A stretch of 47,556 nucleotides of DNA from Clostridiales bacterium (GCA_004557905.1 SFFH01000044.1:1-47556); one strand, 5' to 3'. Shown: positions 16,165 through 24,354, counted from the first letter of the stretch. A program made the numbers and translations. Notes: generated by a model not told the origin, from the sequence alone.

Positions 16165-17679
16165 TTATTCCACGACCTTGACGCTCCTGACGCCGAAGTA
16201 CTGCGCCATGGACTCGTTCGTCCACACGGTCTCGTCCTCGTACGCCGTGCTTTTGCCTGTCACGGTCTGCACCGTCCAGGCGGGCAGCTCCACCGTATCC
16301 TCCGGCCCGGCCGCCTTGCACAGCGCGTACTCGTTTTGGAACTGCGCGATGTACGCGTCCTGCGTGCCGTCCAGCTGATCGGACACGAGCTTGTGATAGC
16401 CGCCCATCTGCCCCAGCGCGATGCACAGCGCAAACGCCGCGGCGCCCAGAGCCGCGCAGATCTTCATCGCCCGGCCGTCGCAGAGCGCCGCGCGGCGCGG
16501 CGTCCTCAGCCGCAGCAAGACCATGACCCAGGCCACCGGCGCGGCCAGCATCACATAGAAGTGATACATGTTCACCACGCGGCCGCTGCCGGCATAGCCG
16601 GAGGAATACATGTGCGGGAAGATCATCGCGCAGAGGATCAGATACGCGCCCAGCAGCGTCACGGGAATCGGCGGGCAGCGCCAGGATTTTTCCTCCATGC
16701 GGTCGGTCGCCTTGGCCAGCAGCGGTGTGCCCGCGAGGAGCAGCGCCAGCAGCGGCGTCTTCACCAGGAAGCGCACGACGTACTTCGCCGCGTCGCGCAT
16801 CGTCCACAGCGCGGAGGAGATCAGCCAGTGAAGGCCCGCCTGATGCGCGCCGTCGCGCTCCATGCGCACGCTGTTGCCCGGCGCGATCACCGACAGCAGC
16901 AGCCCCAGCCCGATGGGCAGCAGCAGAAGCGCCGTGCGCACAGCCGCCTGCCGCTGCAGCCTGCGCTCCTCCATGCCGCCAAATGCCCGCGTCTCCTCCA
17001 GCGCAATCTGCGCGTCATCCCAGGTGACTGCGCCGGTCATCGCAGCGGCAGGCGTTCTGTGCGCCGCCCATGCACGCTGGAGCGCCATCATAAAGAGCGC
17101 CGCCAGCGTCATCATCGCGGTGATAAAGTTGTCCATGCCCAGCGCAAAGAGCAGGATACCGCACAGCACGGTCTGCACAGCCAGCGTCCCTTTGCCCGCG
17201 CGGCTCTCGCTCAGCCGGTCGCACAGCACCAGCGTGAGCAGCGCGGCCGCCTGCGCGCCGGTGTAGAACCACGCGCCGTTGAACCAGTAGATGCCCTCGA
17301 CGATGTCCCACACGCCGCGCAGCAGGCCGAGCCGGCGGCCCAGCACGTGTCCGCAGAATGCCAGCCACGAGAGCAGATGCAGCGTCAGCAGCAGCACCGC
17401 GTGCACGCCGTAGTGCTCAAGCGAGAACACTGCGGGGTTGAGCGTCATGATGATCACGCCGGTGACCGTCCCCTGCCAGTCCCGCCAGGTGCGCAGCGCG
17501 TAGCTGACCGCGTCCTTGAGCACGTGCAGCAGGCTGCCGGTCTGCACCCAGGTCGGATGCGTGTACACGGCGAAGGTGAAATCGTCCGTCGCCGGATGCG
17601 CGGCCGGCGCGCCTAGAAAGAACGGCGCGAGCAGCGCCGCCCAGAGGAGCACGGCAGCGAGCAGTTTGACTTTTTTCAT
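16165..17679 (-). CDS. Polytopic membrane protein, DUF6056-like
   Basis: 504 residues with about ten hydrophobic segments and an N-terminal signal or anchor. DDFTFAVYTHPTW, WRDWQGTVTG, LNPAVFSLEHYG and AGSGRVVNMYHFYVM resemble DUF6056 proteins, which look like integral membrane glycosyltransferases of the GT-C fold; this link is from memory and tentative. It starts three bases after the stop of the aldo/keto reductase, so translation is coupled. A bidirectional terminator follows. Confidence 0.7.
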   Translation of the reverse strand: MKKVKLLAAVLLWAALLAPFFLGAPAAHPATDDFTFAVYTHPTWVQTGSLLHVLKDAVSYALRTWRDWQGTVTGVIIMTLNPAVFSLEHYGVHAVLLLTLHLLSWLAFCGHVLGRRLGLLRGVWDIVEGIYWFNGAWFYTGAQAAALLTLVLCDRLSESRAGKGTLAVQTVLCGILLFALGMDNFITAMMTLAALFMMALQRAWAAHRTPAAAMTGAVTWDDAQIALEETRAFGGMEERRLQRQAAVRTALLLLPIGLGLLLSVIAPGNSVRMERDGAHQAGLHWLISSALWTMRDAAKYVVRFLVKTPLLALLLAGTPLLAKATDRMEEKSWRCPPIPVTLLGAYLILCAMIFPHMYSSGYAGSGRVVNMYHFYVMLAAPVAWVMVLLRLRTPRRAALCDGRAMKICAALGAAAFALCIALGQMGGYHKLVSDQLDGTQDAYIAQFQNEYALCKAAGPEDTVELPAWTVQTVTGKSTAYEDETVWTNESMAQYFGVRSVKVVE

Positions 17680-17682
17680 GCC

Positions 17683-18690
17683 TTACGCTCCGAACTCCGC
17701 CTTGCAGCGCGCGAGCATCTCGCGGATGGGCAGCTGGTACGGGCAGCGCGCCTCGCACGCGCCGCAGCCGATGCAGTCGCCCGCCTTTTTCTCCATGCCC
17801 GCGTAGCGCGCCTTCGCCCAGTCGCCCAGGCCGTAGCGCTGCAGATACCCCTCCAGCACGAAGATGCCGCTGATGCCGATGCCCGCAGTGCACGGCTGGC
17901 AGTAGTTACAGCGGCGGCAGAACTGCGTGCCCAGCTCCTTGCGGATGGCGTCGATCCGTTCAAGCTCCTGCGCCGTCAGCGGCGAAGCATCCTCCATCGC
18001 GGTCAGGTTCTGGCGCACCTCGTCCACGCTGTACATGCCCGGGATCACGACGGATACGTCCGGGTTCTGGCGGATGAAGCGCAGCGCGAGCGTCGCATCC
18101 TCCAGCGCGCCGCCGGCCAGCGGCTTCATGACGATGAAGCCCACGTTCTGCTCGGTGCACCGGTGCATGAGCGCCTCGCCCTGCGTCTCCACGATGTTGT
18201 ACGGGAACATGACCGTCTCCACCCAGTCCATATCAAGCGCGCGCTCAAACACCGTCGCCATGTGCGCCGTCAGGCCAATGTGGCCGATCTTCCCCGCAGC
18301 CTTCGCCTCCAGCAGCGCCTCCAGCGCGCCGCCCGGCGCGGTCACGGTCTCAAGGTCCTTGAGCGACGGGTTGTGCACCTGATACAGGTCGATGTGATCG
18401 GTACGCAGGTTGGCCAGGCTCGTCTCGATGTCCTTCTCCATGGCCGCCTTCGTGCGCGCCATGGACTTGGTCGCAATCACAAATTTGTCGCGCATGCCCT
18501 CCAGCGCCTCGCCGAGGTAGCGCTCGCTGACGGTATAGCCGCGCGCCGTGTCGATGTAGTTGACGCCCTGCTCCGCCAGCGCCTGCATCAGCGTGCGCAC
18601 AGTGGGCACGTCCACCTTCTGAATCGGGATGCCGCCAAAGCCCATGCGGGAAATGGTCAGTCCGGTCTTTCCAAGCGTCGTATATTCCAT
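17683..18690 (-). CDS. Aldo/keto reductase with C-terminal ferredoxin domain
   Basis: 335 residues. The TIM-barrel reductase (about 1-265) has the catalytic Asp and Tyr in NYIDTARGYTVSE, Lys in VIATKSM and His in LYQVHNPS. CRRCNYCQPC follows, then a ferredoxin-type cluster site CIGCGACEARCP (about 310-321). This architecture is common in anaerobes and suggests an NAD(P)H reductase that can also pass electrons through 4Fe-4S clusters; the substrate is unknown. It is expressed with the membrane protein at 16165-17679. Confidence 0.9.
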   Translation of the reverse strand: MEYTTLGKTGLTISRMGFGGIPIQKVDVPTVRTLMQALAEQGVNYIDTARGYTVSERYLGEALEGMRDKFVIATKSMARTKAAMEKDIETSLANLRTDHIDLYQVHNPSLKDLETVTAPGGALEALLEAKAAGKIGHIGLTAHMATVFERALDMDWVETVMFPYNIVETQGEALMHRCTEQNVGFIVMKPLAGGALEDATLALRFIRQNPDVSVVIPGMYSVDEVRQNLTAMEDASPLTAQELERIDAIRKELGTQFCRRCNYCQPCTAGIGISGIFVLEGYLQRYGLGDWAKARYAGMEKKAGDCIGCGACEARCPYQLPIREMLARCKAEFGA

Positions 18691-18737
18691 AAAAGTTTCC
18701 CTCCGTGACGATAAAATGCGGTGCAGCCGCTTTTTTC

Positions 18738-18766
18738 ATTATAGCCTGTATTGCGGCACAATGCAA
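18738..18766 (-). promoter_or_regulatory. Promoter of the aldo/keto reductase operon
   Basis: Minus-strand -35 TTGCAT (18766-18761) and -10 TATAAT (18743-18738), 17-bp spacer. Confidence 0.7.
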
Positions 18767-18861
18767 TGCGCGCATCCTCAGAAAATCCGCATATCTCGCC
18801 GCACGTCGGGCACACTATCCCCGAGCAAGCGCTCAAGTATGATCAAGATGGAGGAATTTGT

Positions 18862-19065
18862 ATGAATCAGACCATTCACTGCACCGTGTCTTCCTGCCGC
18901 CACCACGGCGGCCAGAACAACTGCCAGCTCGAGGCCATCGACACGACAAGAAGTAACCCTTTTCCCTTTTTGCACACAAAAAGCTGCCGGGTCCGTCATC
19001 CGGCAGCCTTTTGCATATTTGGAGAGGAACTCCCGGACCCCGCTTCTCAAAGGGCCCGTTTATGA
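18862..19065 (+). CDS. DUF1540 protein with an aberrant C-terminus
   Basis: 67 residues; GGAGGA lies eight bases before the ATG. The first 28 residues (TIHCTVSSCRHHG, QNNCQLEAID) match the DUF1540 Cys pattern, a small probably metal-binding domain common in Clostridia. After LEAID the frame leaves the family pattern and reads straight through the hairpin terminator at 18978-19012 (residues HTKSCRVRHPAAFC). In the +2 frame a stop occurs at once after DKK. The gene therefore seems to have lost its normal end by an indel. Confidence 0.65.
   Translation: MNQTIHCTVSSCRHHGGQNNCQLEAIDTTRSNPFPFLHTKSCRVRHPAAFCIFGEELPDPASQRARL
18978..19012. terminator. Bidirectional terminator
   Basis: GCTGCCGG / CCGGCAGC stem, five A before and CTTTT after. 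It serves both the DUF1540 gene on the plus strand and the possible small RNA on the minus strand. Confidence 0.8.
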
Positions 19066-19190
19066 TGAACGGAGGTCAGCAAGAAACGCTCCGCCTCATC
19101 CCGGTGAAGGGAAGAGACCTTCAGGCATCAGCGGCGCAAAAGAGCATAATTTGCAAGTTGATCGTTTTACGTCCTGTCCTCTTCCCATCT
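18978..19190 (-). ncRNA. Possible small RNA of about 215 nt
   Basis: A good minus-strand promoter (19197-19225) is followed by about 215 bases and then a hairpin with TTTTT. No minus-strand frame here looks coding. Parts can pair: a GGGAAGAGGA-type 5' end with a TCCTCTCC-type 3' end, the inner arms CTCTTCCC and GGGATGAG, and a CCGTT/AACGG hairpin. A long rod with a terminator and this size recall 6S RNA, but no decisive motif was recognised. Confidence 0.45.
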
Positions 19191-19196
19191 GACACG

Positions 19197-19225
19197 AGTG
19201 TAGAACACAATTCTTGAAAAGTCAA
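19197..19225 (-). promoter_or_regulatory. Promoter reading into the possible small RNA
   Basis: -35 TTGACT (19225-19220), -10 TACACT (19202-19197), spacer exactly 17. No gene follows it before the terminator at 18978. Confidence 0.65.
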
Positions 19226-19386
19226 TCCGTCTTTCAAAACGCGCGCCAAAATTCCACAAGAGAGTACAAAATACCTGATCGGCGGCGTTGCGTCGTCTGA
19301 GGATGATTTGCAAGATCGGTATTCTTTTCCTGTCCGTTTGAGCTTTTTTGCAGGATCATGGACATTTCCCCGGTTCCCTCCGAAAG
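19226..19386. other. Non-coding stretch
   Basis: AT-richer DNA between the small-RNA promoter and the terminator of the flavodiiron gene. I see no open frame with an RBS and no repeat or riboswitch I recognise. Confidence 0.4.
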
Positions 19387-19421
19387 AAAAAACGCCGGCG
19401 GAGGCAGTATCCTCCGCCGGC
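19387..19421 (-). terminator. Intrinsic terminator of the flavodiiron gene
   Basis: Arms GCCGGCGGAGG / CCTCCGCCGGC (19394-19421) with six T on the minus-strand side. Confidence 0.9.
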
Positions 19422-19436
19422 ATACGACTTATTCTG

Positions 19437-20936
19437 TTACGCCTTGACAAACTTGTCCGCGCCGACGCCGCACAGCGGGCACTTGTAATCCGCGGGGAGC
19501 GGGCCCTCGTGCACATAGCCGCAGACCGAGCAGACCCACTTCTCCGGCGCAGCCTCCTCGACGGGCGCGTCGGCAATGACGACGCCGCCGAGCACGGAAG
19601 CGAGCACCTGATCGGCCAGCGCGTTCAGCTGGGCCAGGCTCTCCTCGTTGGTCGTGGAGCGGACGGTGACCGGATCAGCGATCAGCTTCATGTCCTTCAT
19701 CTGCGCCAGGCGATCCTCCATCAGCGACGCGGCGACCGGCGACCAGCTGCCGTTTTCGATGAGCGCGACCCTGCGGCCCTGCACATTGTGCGCGGCCAGG
19801 TCGGTCAGCAGGTTCTTCATCGGGGTGAAGATATCCATGTTGTAGGTGATGGACGCCAGCACGATGGTGCTGCAGCGGAAGGCCTCGCCGATCAGCTCGC
19901 TGACATGCGTCTTGGACACGTCGTAGACGCGCACGTTGCGCACGCCGCCCTCGGACAGGCGGGAGGCGACGATGTTTGCGGCGTTCTCCGTGCCGCCGTA
20001 GACGGAGCCGTAGACCACCATCACGCCCTGCTCGTCCTCCGGCTCGTAGCGGCTCCACTTGTCGTACTTGTCGATAATCCAGCCCAGGTTCTCACGCCAG
20101 ATCGGGCCGTGCAGCGGGCAGATCGTCTGAATGTCGATGGTCGCGGCCTTGGCCAGCACCGCCTGCACCTGGCTGCCGTACTTGCCCACGATGTTGCAGT
20201 AATAGCGGCGGGCGTCGGCGAGCCACTCCGTCTCAAAGTTCACCTCGTCGGCGAAGAGGTTGCCGTCCAGCGCGCCGAACGTGCCGAAGGCGTCCGCGGA
20301 GAAGAGCACCTTGTCCGTGGCGTCGTAGGTCATCATGACCTCGGGCCAGTGCACCATCGGCGCCATCACGAAGATGAGCTTGTGGCGGCCGGTGGCCAGC
20401 TCCATGCCCTCCTCGACGGGATAGCCGTACTGCTTGGGATCAAAGCCGAAGAACTGCTCGATGATCTTCGCCGCAGCCGAGGAATAGATCAGCTTGGCCT
20501 CCGGATAGCGCACCATCACCTCGCTGATGGCGGAGCAATGATCCGGCTCCATGTGGTTGATGACAAAGTAGTCGAGCTTGCGCCCGTTGAGCGCGTAAGC
20601 AAGATTCTCAAAGAACTGGCCGGAGACGGAGCGGTCCACCGTGTCAAAGAGCACGGTCTTCTCGTCCAGCAGCAGATAAGAGTTGTACGAGACGCCGCGG
20701 GGAATCGGGTACACGTTCTCAAACAGCTCAATCCGTCTGTCGCTCGCGCCGAGATACACCAGATCGTCGTGAATGTAGCGCACATTGTGCACGCCGGCGA
20801 ACTTCCGGCGGCCGTCAAACGTGTCCTCCTCCGCCTTTGCCGCGGCCACACTGCCCATCATGCCATAAGCGGCCACGCCGGCCGCGCCGGCCGCTGCCGT
20901 CTTGAGAAAGCTCCTTCGCGTCATGCCCTTATCCAT
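19437..20936 (-). CDS. Flavodiiron protein with rubredoxin tail and Tat-like signal
   Basis: 499 residues from ATG 20936, with GGAGGTG six bases upstream. Residues 6-12 are TRRSFLK, followed by a weakly hydrophobic Ala/Gly stretch and AAAKA, a Tat export signal. The metallo-beta-lactamase-like di-iron domain has ligands H128, E130, D132 (in HMEPDH), H196, D215 and H276. The flavodoxin domain starts at VVYGSVYGGTENAA. A short rubredoxin (CSVCGYVHEG ... CPLCG), of the rubrerythrin kind, ends the protein. Flavodiiron proteins reduce O2 or NO to water or N2O. They are normally cytoplasmic, so the signal is unusual. Confidence 0.9.
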   Translation of the reverse strand: MDKGMTRRSFLKTAAAGAAGVAAYGMMGSVAAAKAEEDTFDGRRKFAGVHNVRYIHDDLVYLGASDRRIELFENVYPIPRGVSYNSYLLLDEKTVLFDTVDRSVSGQFFENLAYALNGRKLDYFVINHMEPDHCSAISEVMVRYPEAKLIYSSAAAKIIEQFFGFDPKQYGYPVEEGMELATGRHKLIFVMAPMVHWPEVMMTYDATDKVLFSADAFGTFGALDGNLFADEVNFETEWLADARRYYCNIVGKYGSQVQAVLAKAATIDIQTICPLHGPIWRENLGWIIDKYDKWSRYEPEDEQGVMVVYGSVYGGTENAANIVASRLSEGGVRNVRVYDVSKTHVSELIGEAFRCSTIVLASITYNMDIFTPMKNLLTDLAAHNVQGRRVALIENGSWSPVAASLMEDRLAQMKDMKLIADPVTVRSTTNEESLAQLNALADQVLASVLGGVVIADAPVEEAAPEKWVCSVCGYVHEGPLPADYKCPLCGVGADKFVKA

Positions 20937-21040
20937 GTCTGCACCTCCCAATGCAACATATTATTTCAGTTGGTATATTCTATCACCTTGCCCGGCCCTT
21001 GTAAATACCGCGCATGATATTTTGAAATATTACTGCTAAT

Positions 21041-21069
21041 TTGACAATCCAGCCACAAAATGCTACAAT
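21041..21069 (+). promoter_or_regulatory. Promoter of the HAD phosphatase gene
   Basis: -35 TTGACA and -10 TACAAT with a 17-bp spacer, near consensus. Confidence 0.85.
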
Positions 21070-21098
21070 ATCCGAAAATTCTGCAGGGAGATCACGCC

Positions 21099-21920
21099 AT
21101 GAAGACGCTGTACGTTTCCGATCTGGACGGCACGCTGCTGCGCAGCGACGTCTCCACGTCGGACTACACCAACCGGACCATTAACCGCCTCGCGCGGCAG
21201 GGCATGCTCTTTTCCTATGCCACCGCCAGGTCGTATTCCACCTCCGCAAAGGTCACGCGCGGGCTCGACGCGCACATCCCGCTGATCGTCTACAACGGCG
21301 CAATGATCGTCGACAATGTGACCGGGGAGATCCTGCTCTCCAATTTCTTCGGCAGCGACGCGCATGCGGTGCTTGACGATCTGCTTGCGCACGGCGTCGT
21401 GCCGATCGTCTATGCGTTTGTGGACGGTGTGGAGCGGTTCTCCTATGTCCCGGCGCGCAGCAGCCGGGGTGTGCTGGACTTTGTCGCCTCCCGCCGGGGC
21501 GACCGCCGGGACAACCCGGTCAATAGCACAGAGGATCTGTACCAGGGCGACATCTTCTACTTTGCCTGCATCGGCGAGGAGGAGAAGCTCGAGCCGCTGG
21601 AGCGCAAATATCGGGACGTCTACCACACGGTCTATCAGAAGGACATCTACTCCGGCGAGCAGTGGCTGGAGATCATGCCGCTGGCTGCCTCCAAATCAAA
21701 CGCCATCCGTCAGCTCAGGGAGAAGCTGGGCTGTGACCGGCTCGTGGTCTTCGGCGACGGGAAGAACGACGTCGACATGTTCGAGCTGGCCGACGAGGGC
21801 TATGCGGTCAGCAACGCCGCGCCGGAGCTCAAGGCCGTCGCCACGGCGGTGATCGGCAGCAACGACGAGGACGCCGTGGCCCATTGGCTCAGCGAGCACG
21901 CTGAAATGGCGGAAGGATAA
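21099..21920 (+). CDS. HAD-superfamily phosphatase, Cof type
   Basis: 273 residues. ATG 21099 has AGGGAG nine bases upstream. Motif I is VSDLDGTLL (nucleophile Asp), motif III Lys is in AASKSNAIRQL, and motif IV is VFGDGKNDVDMFE. The insert between motifs is of the C2/IIB cap type seen in Cof and YidA proteins. Such enzymes dephosphorylate sugar phosphates, flavin or pyridoxal phosphates; substrate is unknown. It is a single gene facing the esterase gene. Confidence 0.92.
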   Translation: MKTLYVSDLDGTLLRSDVSTSDYTNRTINRLARQGMLFSYATARSYSTSAKVTRGLDAHIPLIVYNGAMIVDNVTGEILLSNFFGSDAHAVLDDLLAHGVVPIVYAFVDGVERFSYVPARSSRGVLDFVASRRGDRRDNPVNSTEDLYQGDIFYFACIGEEEKLEPLERKYRDVYHTVYQKDIYSGEQWLEIMPLAASKSNAIRQLREKLGCDRLVVFGDGKNDVDMFELADEGYAVSNAAPELKAVATAVIGSNDEDAVAHWLSEHAEMAEG

Positions 21921-21937
21921 AGGGTGCTTTAGGGGGA

Positions 21938-22786
21938 TTAAGCGAACGAAGACCTCATCCGTCTTGCCTTCGGCAAGCCACCTTCCCCAAAGGGGGAAGG
22001 CTGGTTTACTGCGCAGCCGCTTAACAGCCTTGCCTTCATGAACATCGGCACCTGCTTCTCCCAGTCCGCCTCACAGTGCCGTCCGCCCGGCTGACCGTAG
22101 ATGCGTGTGCGCGCGCCCTTTTCATTCAGCCGCGCGGCCAGCTCGCCGTTGCGCGCGGCCATGGTGTCGTTGGTGTCCTTGCGCGGATACATCTTGGAGC
22201 CGCCGCCCTCCTCCGTGCCCCAGGACAGGTACACGCGGGTATCAGGCGAAATCTCCGCCTCCGCGATGTCTCTGCGGAAATCCTCCATGCACGGGCCGGT
22301 GGTGCTCGACAGGCACGCCGCCTTGGAGAACCAGGTGTTGTAGCGGATGACCGCGTACAAGCTCATCAGGCCGCCCATGCTCGAGCCGCCGATGGCCGTG
22401 CACTCACGGAACGGAATCGTGCGGTAGTCCCGGTCGATAACCGGCTTGAGCTCGTCAAGCATCCAGCGGATCGTCGCGTCGCCCGTCCCCCTGATCTCGC
22501 CGAGGAAGCCCTTCGTAAAGTGATACGGGCAGTATTCCACCAGGCGGTTGGTCATCGAGCAGGTCACGCCCACGATGATCAGCTTCTTGCCCCACTGATC
22601 CAAAAAATCCTTGAGGCCCCAGCTCTTGCCGTAGGTCGCGTCCTCGTTTGAGAACAGGTTGTGCCCGTCAAAAAAGTACATCACCGGATAGCGCTCGCCG
22701 CTCATCCCGTAATCGTCCGGCAGGTAGATATGCAGCGTCCGCATTTCATTGGCGGGCGTAAAGAGGATGTCTCGCTTCTCAATCAT
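21938..22786 (-). CDS. Alpha/beta-hydrolase, esterase D-like (PF00756 type)
   Basis: 282 residues. ATG 22786 is chosen because CGGAG lies upstream. RTLHIYLPDDYG and RYPVMYFFDGHNLF open the fold. The nucleophile Ser is in IGGSSMGGL and the catalytic His probably in GGRHCEADWEKQV, with the Asp not certain. Relatives hydrolyse acyl esters, including those on sugars. The last 20 or so residues (QPSPFGEGGLPK and on) are translated from the repeat at 21945-22010, so the natural C-terminus has been replaced or extended. Confidence 0.88.
   Translation of the reverse strand: MIEKRDILFTPANEMRTLHIYLPDDYGMSGERYPVMYFFDGHNLFSNEDATYGKSWGLKDFLDQWGKKLIIVGVTCSMTNRLVEYCPYHFTKGFLGEIRGTGDATIRWMLDELKPVIDRDYRTIPFRECTAIGGSSMGGLMSLYAVIRYNTWFSKAACLSSTTGPCMEDFRRDIAEAEISPDTRVYLSWGTEEGGGSKMYPRKDTNDTMAARNGELAARLNEKGARTRIYGQPGGRHCEADWEKQVPMFMKARLLSGCAVNQPSPFGEGGLPKARRMRSSFA
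21945..22010. repeat. Clostridial-type intergenic hairpin repeat
   Basis: Contains CCTCATCCGT, a perfect hairpin CTTGCC-TTC-GGCAAG (21963-21977) and CCTTCCCC-aaag-GGGGAAGG (21981-22000). Sequences of this kind are common between genes in gut Clostridia. It lies between convergent genes, can act as a terminator, and encodes the last residues of the esterase. Confidence 0.7.
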
Positions 22787-22832
22787 CTCATCGTACTCCG
22801 TTTCCCCGGGAGAGCCCCGGAAGATTCTCCCT

Positions 22833-22861
22833 ATCTTATCACAGCACAGCGGATTTGGCAA
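22833..22861 (-). promoter_or_regulatory. Promoter of the esterase gene
   Basis: Minus-strand -35 TTGCCA (22861-22856) and -10 TAAGAT (22838-22833), 17-bp spacer, just after the comM stop. The esterase therefore does not depend on comM transcription. Confidence 0.65.
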
Positions 22862-22866
22862 ACGCT

Positions 22867-23346
22867 TTACCGTCTCCAGTAGTCCTTATCCAGATTCCGG
22901 TACGCCAGCGCCTCCAGCAGATGCGCCTTGCCAATCCTCTCCTCGCCCGCCAGATCCGCAATCGTCCGCGCCACCTTCTGAATGCGGCTCACCGCGCGCA
23001 TGGAGAGATGGTACTTTTCGCACGCCCGCTCCAGCAGCAGCCGGCAATCGTTGTCAAGCGCGCATACCTCGCTGACCTGCCGCGCCGACAGCTCCGCGTT
23101 GCAGGTCACATGCGTCCTGTCATAACGCGCCTGCTGGCGCGCTCTGGCCGCCTGCACGCGTGCGCGGATGACGCTGGACGGCTCCTCCTTCGCACCCGCC
23201 GTGATCTCGCTGACCGGCAGCGCGGAGACCTCCAGCTGCATGTCGATGCGGTCCAGCAGCGGCCCGGAGATGCGCGAGAGATACCGCTCGATCTCGTGCG
23301 GCTTGCAGCGGCATTCCTGCGTCTTGGAGCCGTAATGGCCGCAGGG
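22867..23346 (-). pseudogene. comM: ComM/YifB, C-terminal fragment
   Basis: The frame reads CGHYGSKTQECRC, YLSRISGPLLDRIDMQLEV and then the Mg-chelatase C-terminal domain (RAVSRIQKVARTIADLAG) to a normal end. Together with 31796-32801 it makes one ComM of about the usual 500 residues. The break falls inside the conserved NPCPCG, where foreign DNA enters. ComM is an AAA+ branch-migration helicase that aids natural transformation. The fragment has no start and is not expected to work. Confidence 0.93.
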
Positions 23347-23392
23347 CTATGTTGTGCCTACTGAGGCGCTACCGTCATAGCATATTCGCCAT
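23347..23392 (+). repeat. Left end of the comM island
   Basis: Starts CTATGTTGTGCCTACTGAGG. It is a diverged copy of the 76-bp tandem repeat at 30805-30956 and an inverted partner of 31757-31795. Confidence 0.75.
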
Positions 23393-23500
23393 CATTTTTA
23401 CTTCTGCACGTTAGTGGAAAAGCCTGCGCATCATTGCAAATTTGCGGTCTCCAAAGGGGCAAGCAAAGCAAAATCAGATGCTTAGCTTGACACTTTTGCA

Positions 23501-23603
23501 TGTTATCCTCGGCAATGCCATACTGTTCCGCTTTCATGGAAACACGGGCGATCAGCTCTGTCCGTGCCCAGACAGCATATTTTTTTATCGCATTTTTATC
23601 CAT
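23501..23603 (-). pseudogene. N-terminal remnant of a PglX-like DNA methyltransferase
   Basis: ATG 23603 has AGGAGAC upstream. The first 34 residues (MDKNAIKKYAVWARTELI, then KAEQYGIAEDN) look like the start of BREX-type adenine methyltransferases (PglX). Similarity ends at about residue 34 and the frame then runs into the island end. No other BREX gene is present. Family assignment is from memory of the N-terminal motif. Confidence 0.5.
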
Positions 23604-23646
23604 AATCGTCTCCTAATCTACAGAAGCAATGCGCTGCTCTAGCTGG

Positions 23647-23675
23647 TAGAATTATTCATATCCGTGTGCTATAAT
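23647..23675 (+). promoter_or_regulatory. Promoter of the acetyltransferase gene
   Basis: Extended -10 TGCTATAAT (23667-23675) with a weak -35 TAGAAT at 17 bp. A small ACAAAT/ATTTGT hairpin precedes the GGAGGG ribosome site. Confidence 0.6.
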
Positions 23676-23730
23676 TATTGTAAATGGAGAACTTGAGAGT
23701 TCGACAAATCGGAAATTTGTGGAGGGAATC

Positions 23731-24354
23731 ATGGCAAGAGAAATAAACCCGAAAGATACATCTAGAGCCATGGCGTTTGAGCTTTGGATGCAGGCGCCGA
23801 ACCCAATGGTGACTTTCTTTAAAACGATAGATGTAACAAACCTAATCAGAATCAGTAAAAAGAAGCATTTGAAATTCAATATGCTGCTTGATTATTGTAT
23901 TGGAAAAGCTGCTGTGGATGTGAAGGAATTTTATCTTCTTCCTGTTGGTGATAAGCTGATACAATATGAAACGATTGCGGTGAACACAATTGTCAAGAAT
24001 AGAAACGGAGAAGTAAGTTCATGTGATATTCTGTATTCGAATGATATGAATACTTTCAACCAAGACTACTTAAAATATACTGCTCAGGTTGCCAATAGCT
24101 GTCAAGATTGGGATCTGTCCGCTGACAGTATGGTAATCGGCACATCAGCAATTGTTGATACTGAAATAGATGGTGCTGTCGGCATGAACAGTGGAATTTT
24201 CAACAATCCGTTTATCATCTGGGGCAGATATAGAAAGAAGTTTTTCAGGTATTATTTGCCAATCTCCTTCCAGTTTCATCATACACAGATGGATGGCGCT
24301 CACGCAGGCAGATTCCTTGCAAATCTGCAGAATGAAATAAATGAATTGGGATAG
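23731..24354 (+). CDS. Chloramphenicol acetyltransferase-family protein
   Basis: 207 residues, the usual CatA length. ATG 23731 is preferred over an upstream GTG because GGAGGG lies five bases before it. The active-site signature is FHHTQMDGAHAGRF (HHxxxDG, catalytic His), and LPISFQ just ahead also fits. The N-terminal region is diverged from classical CAT enzymes, so drug resistance cannot be assumed; it may acetylate another small molecule. The gene is much more AT-rich than the host genes and sits among broken mobile-element genes, so it was probably acquired by transfer. Confidence 0.82.
   Translation: MAREINPKDTSRAMAFELWMQAPNPMVTFFKTIDVTNLIRISKKKHLKFNMLLDYCIGKAAVDVKEFYLLPVGDKLIQYETIAVNTIVKNRNGEVSSCDILYSNDMNTFNQDYLKYTAQVANSCQDWDLSADSMVIGTSAIVDTEIDGAVGMNSGIFNNPFIIWGRYRKKFFRYYLPISFQFHHTQMDGAHAGRFLANLQNEINELG

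Noticed and set aside
19066..19200. Glycine, SAM or THF riboswitch
   Set aside because: I compared conserved cores from memory and found no match on either strand; left as an unnamed possible RNA.
19308..21017. 569-codon plus-strand frame over the flavodiiron gene
   Set aside because: Antisense shadow; no RBS and no recognisable domain.
22867..23241. A small stand-alone gene for a Mg-chelatase C-terminal domain
   Set aside because: Reading upstream continues the ComM sequence without a start until the island edge, so it is a fragment.
23501..23603. A working BREX defence locus
   Set aside because: Only about 34 residues of a PglX-like start remain and no other brx or pgl gene is in the window.
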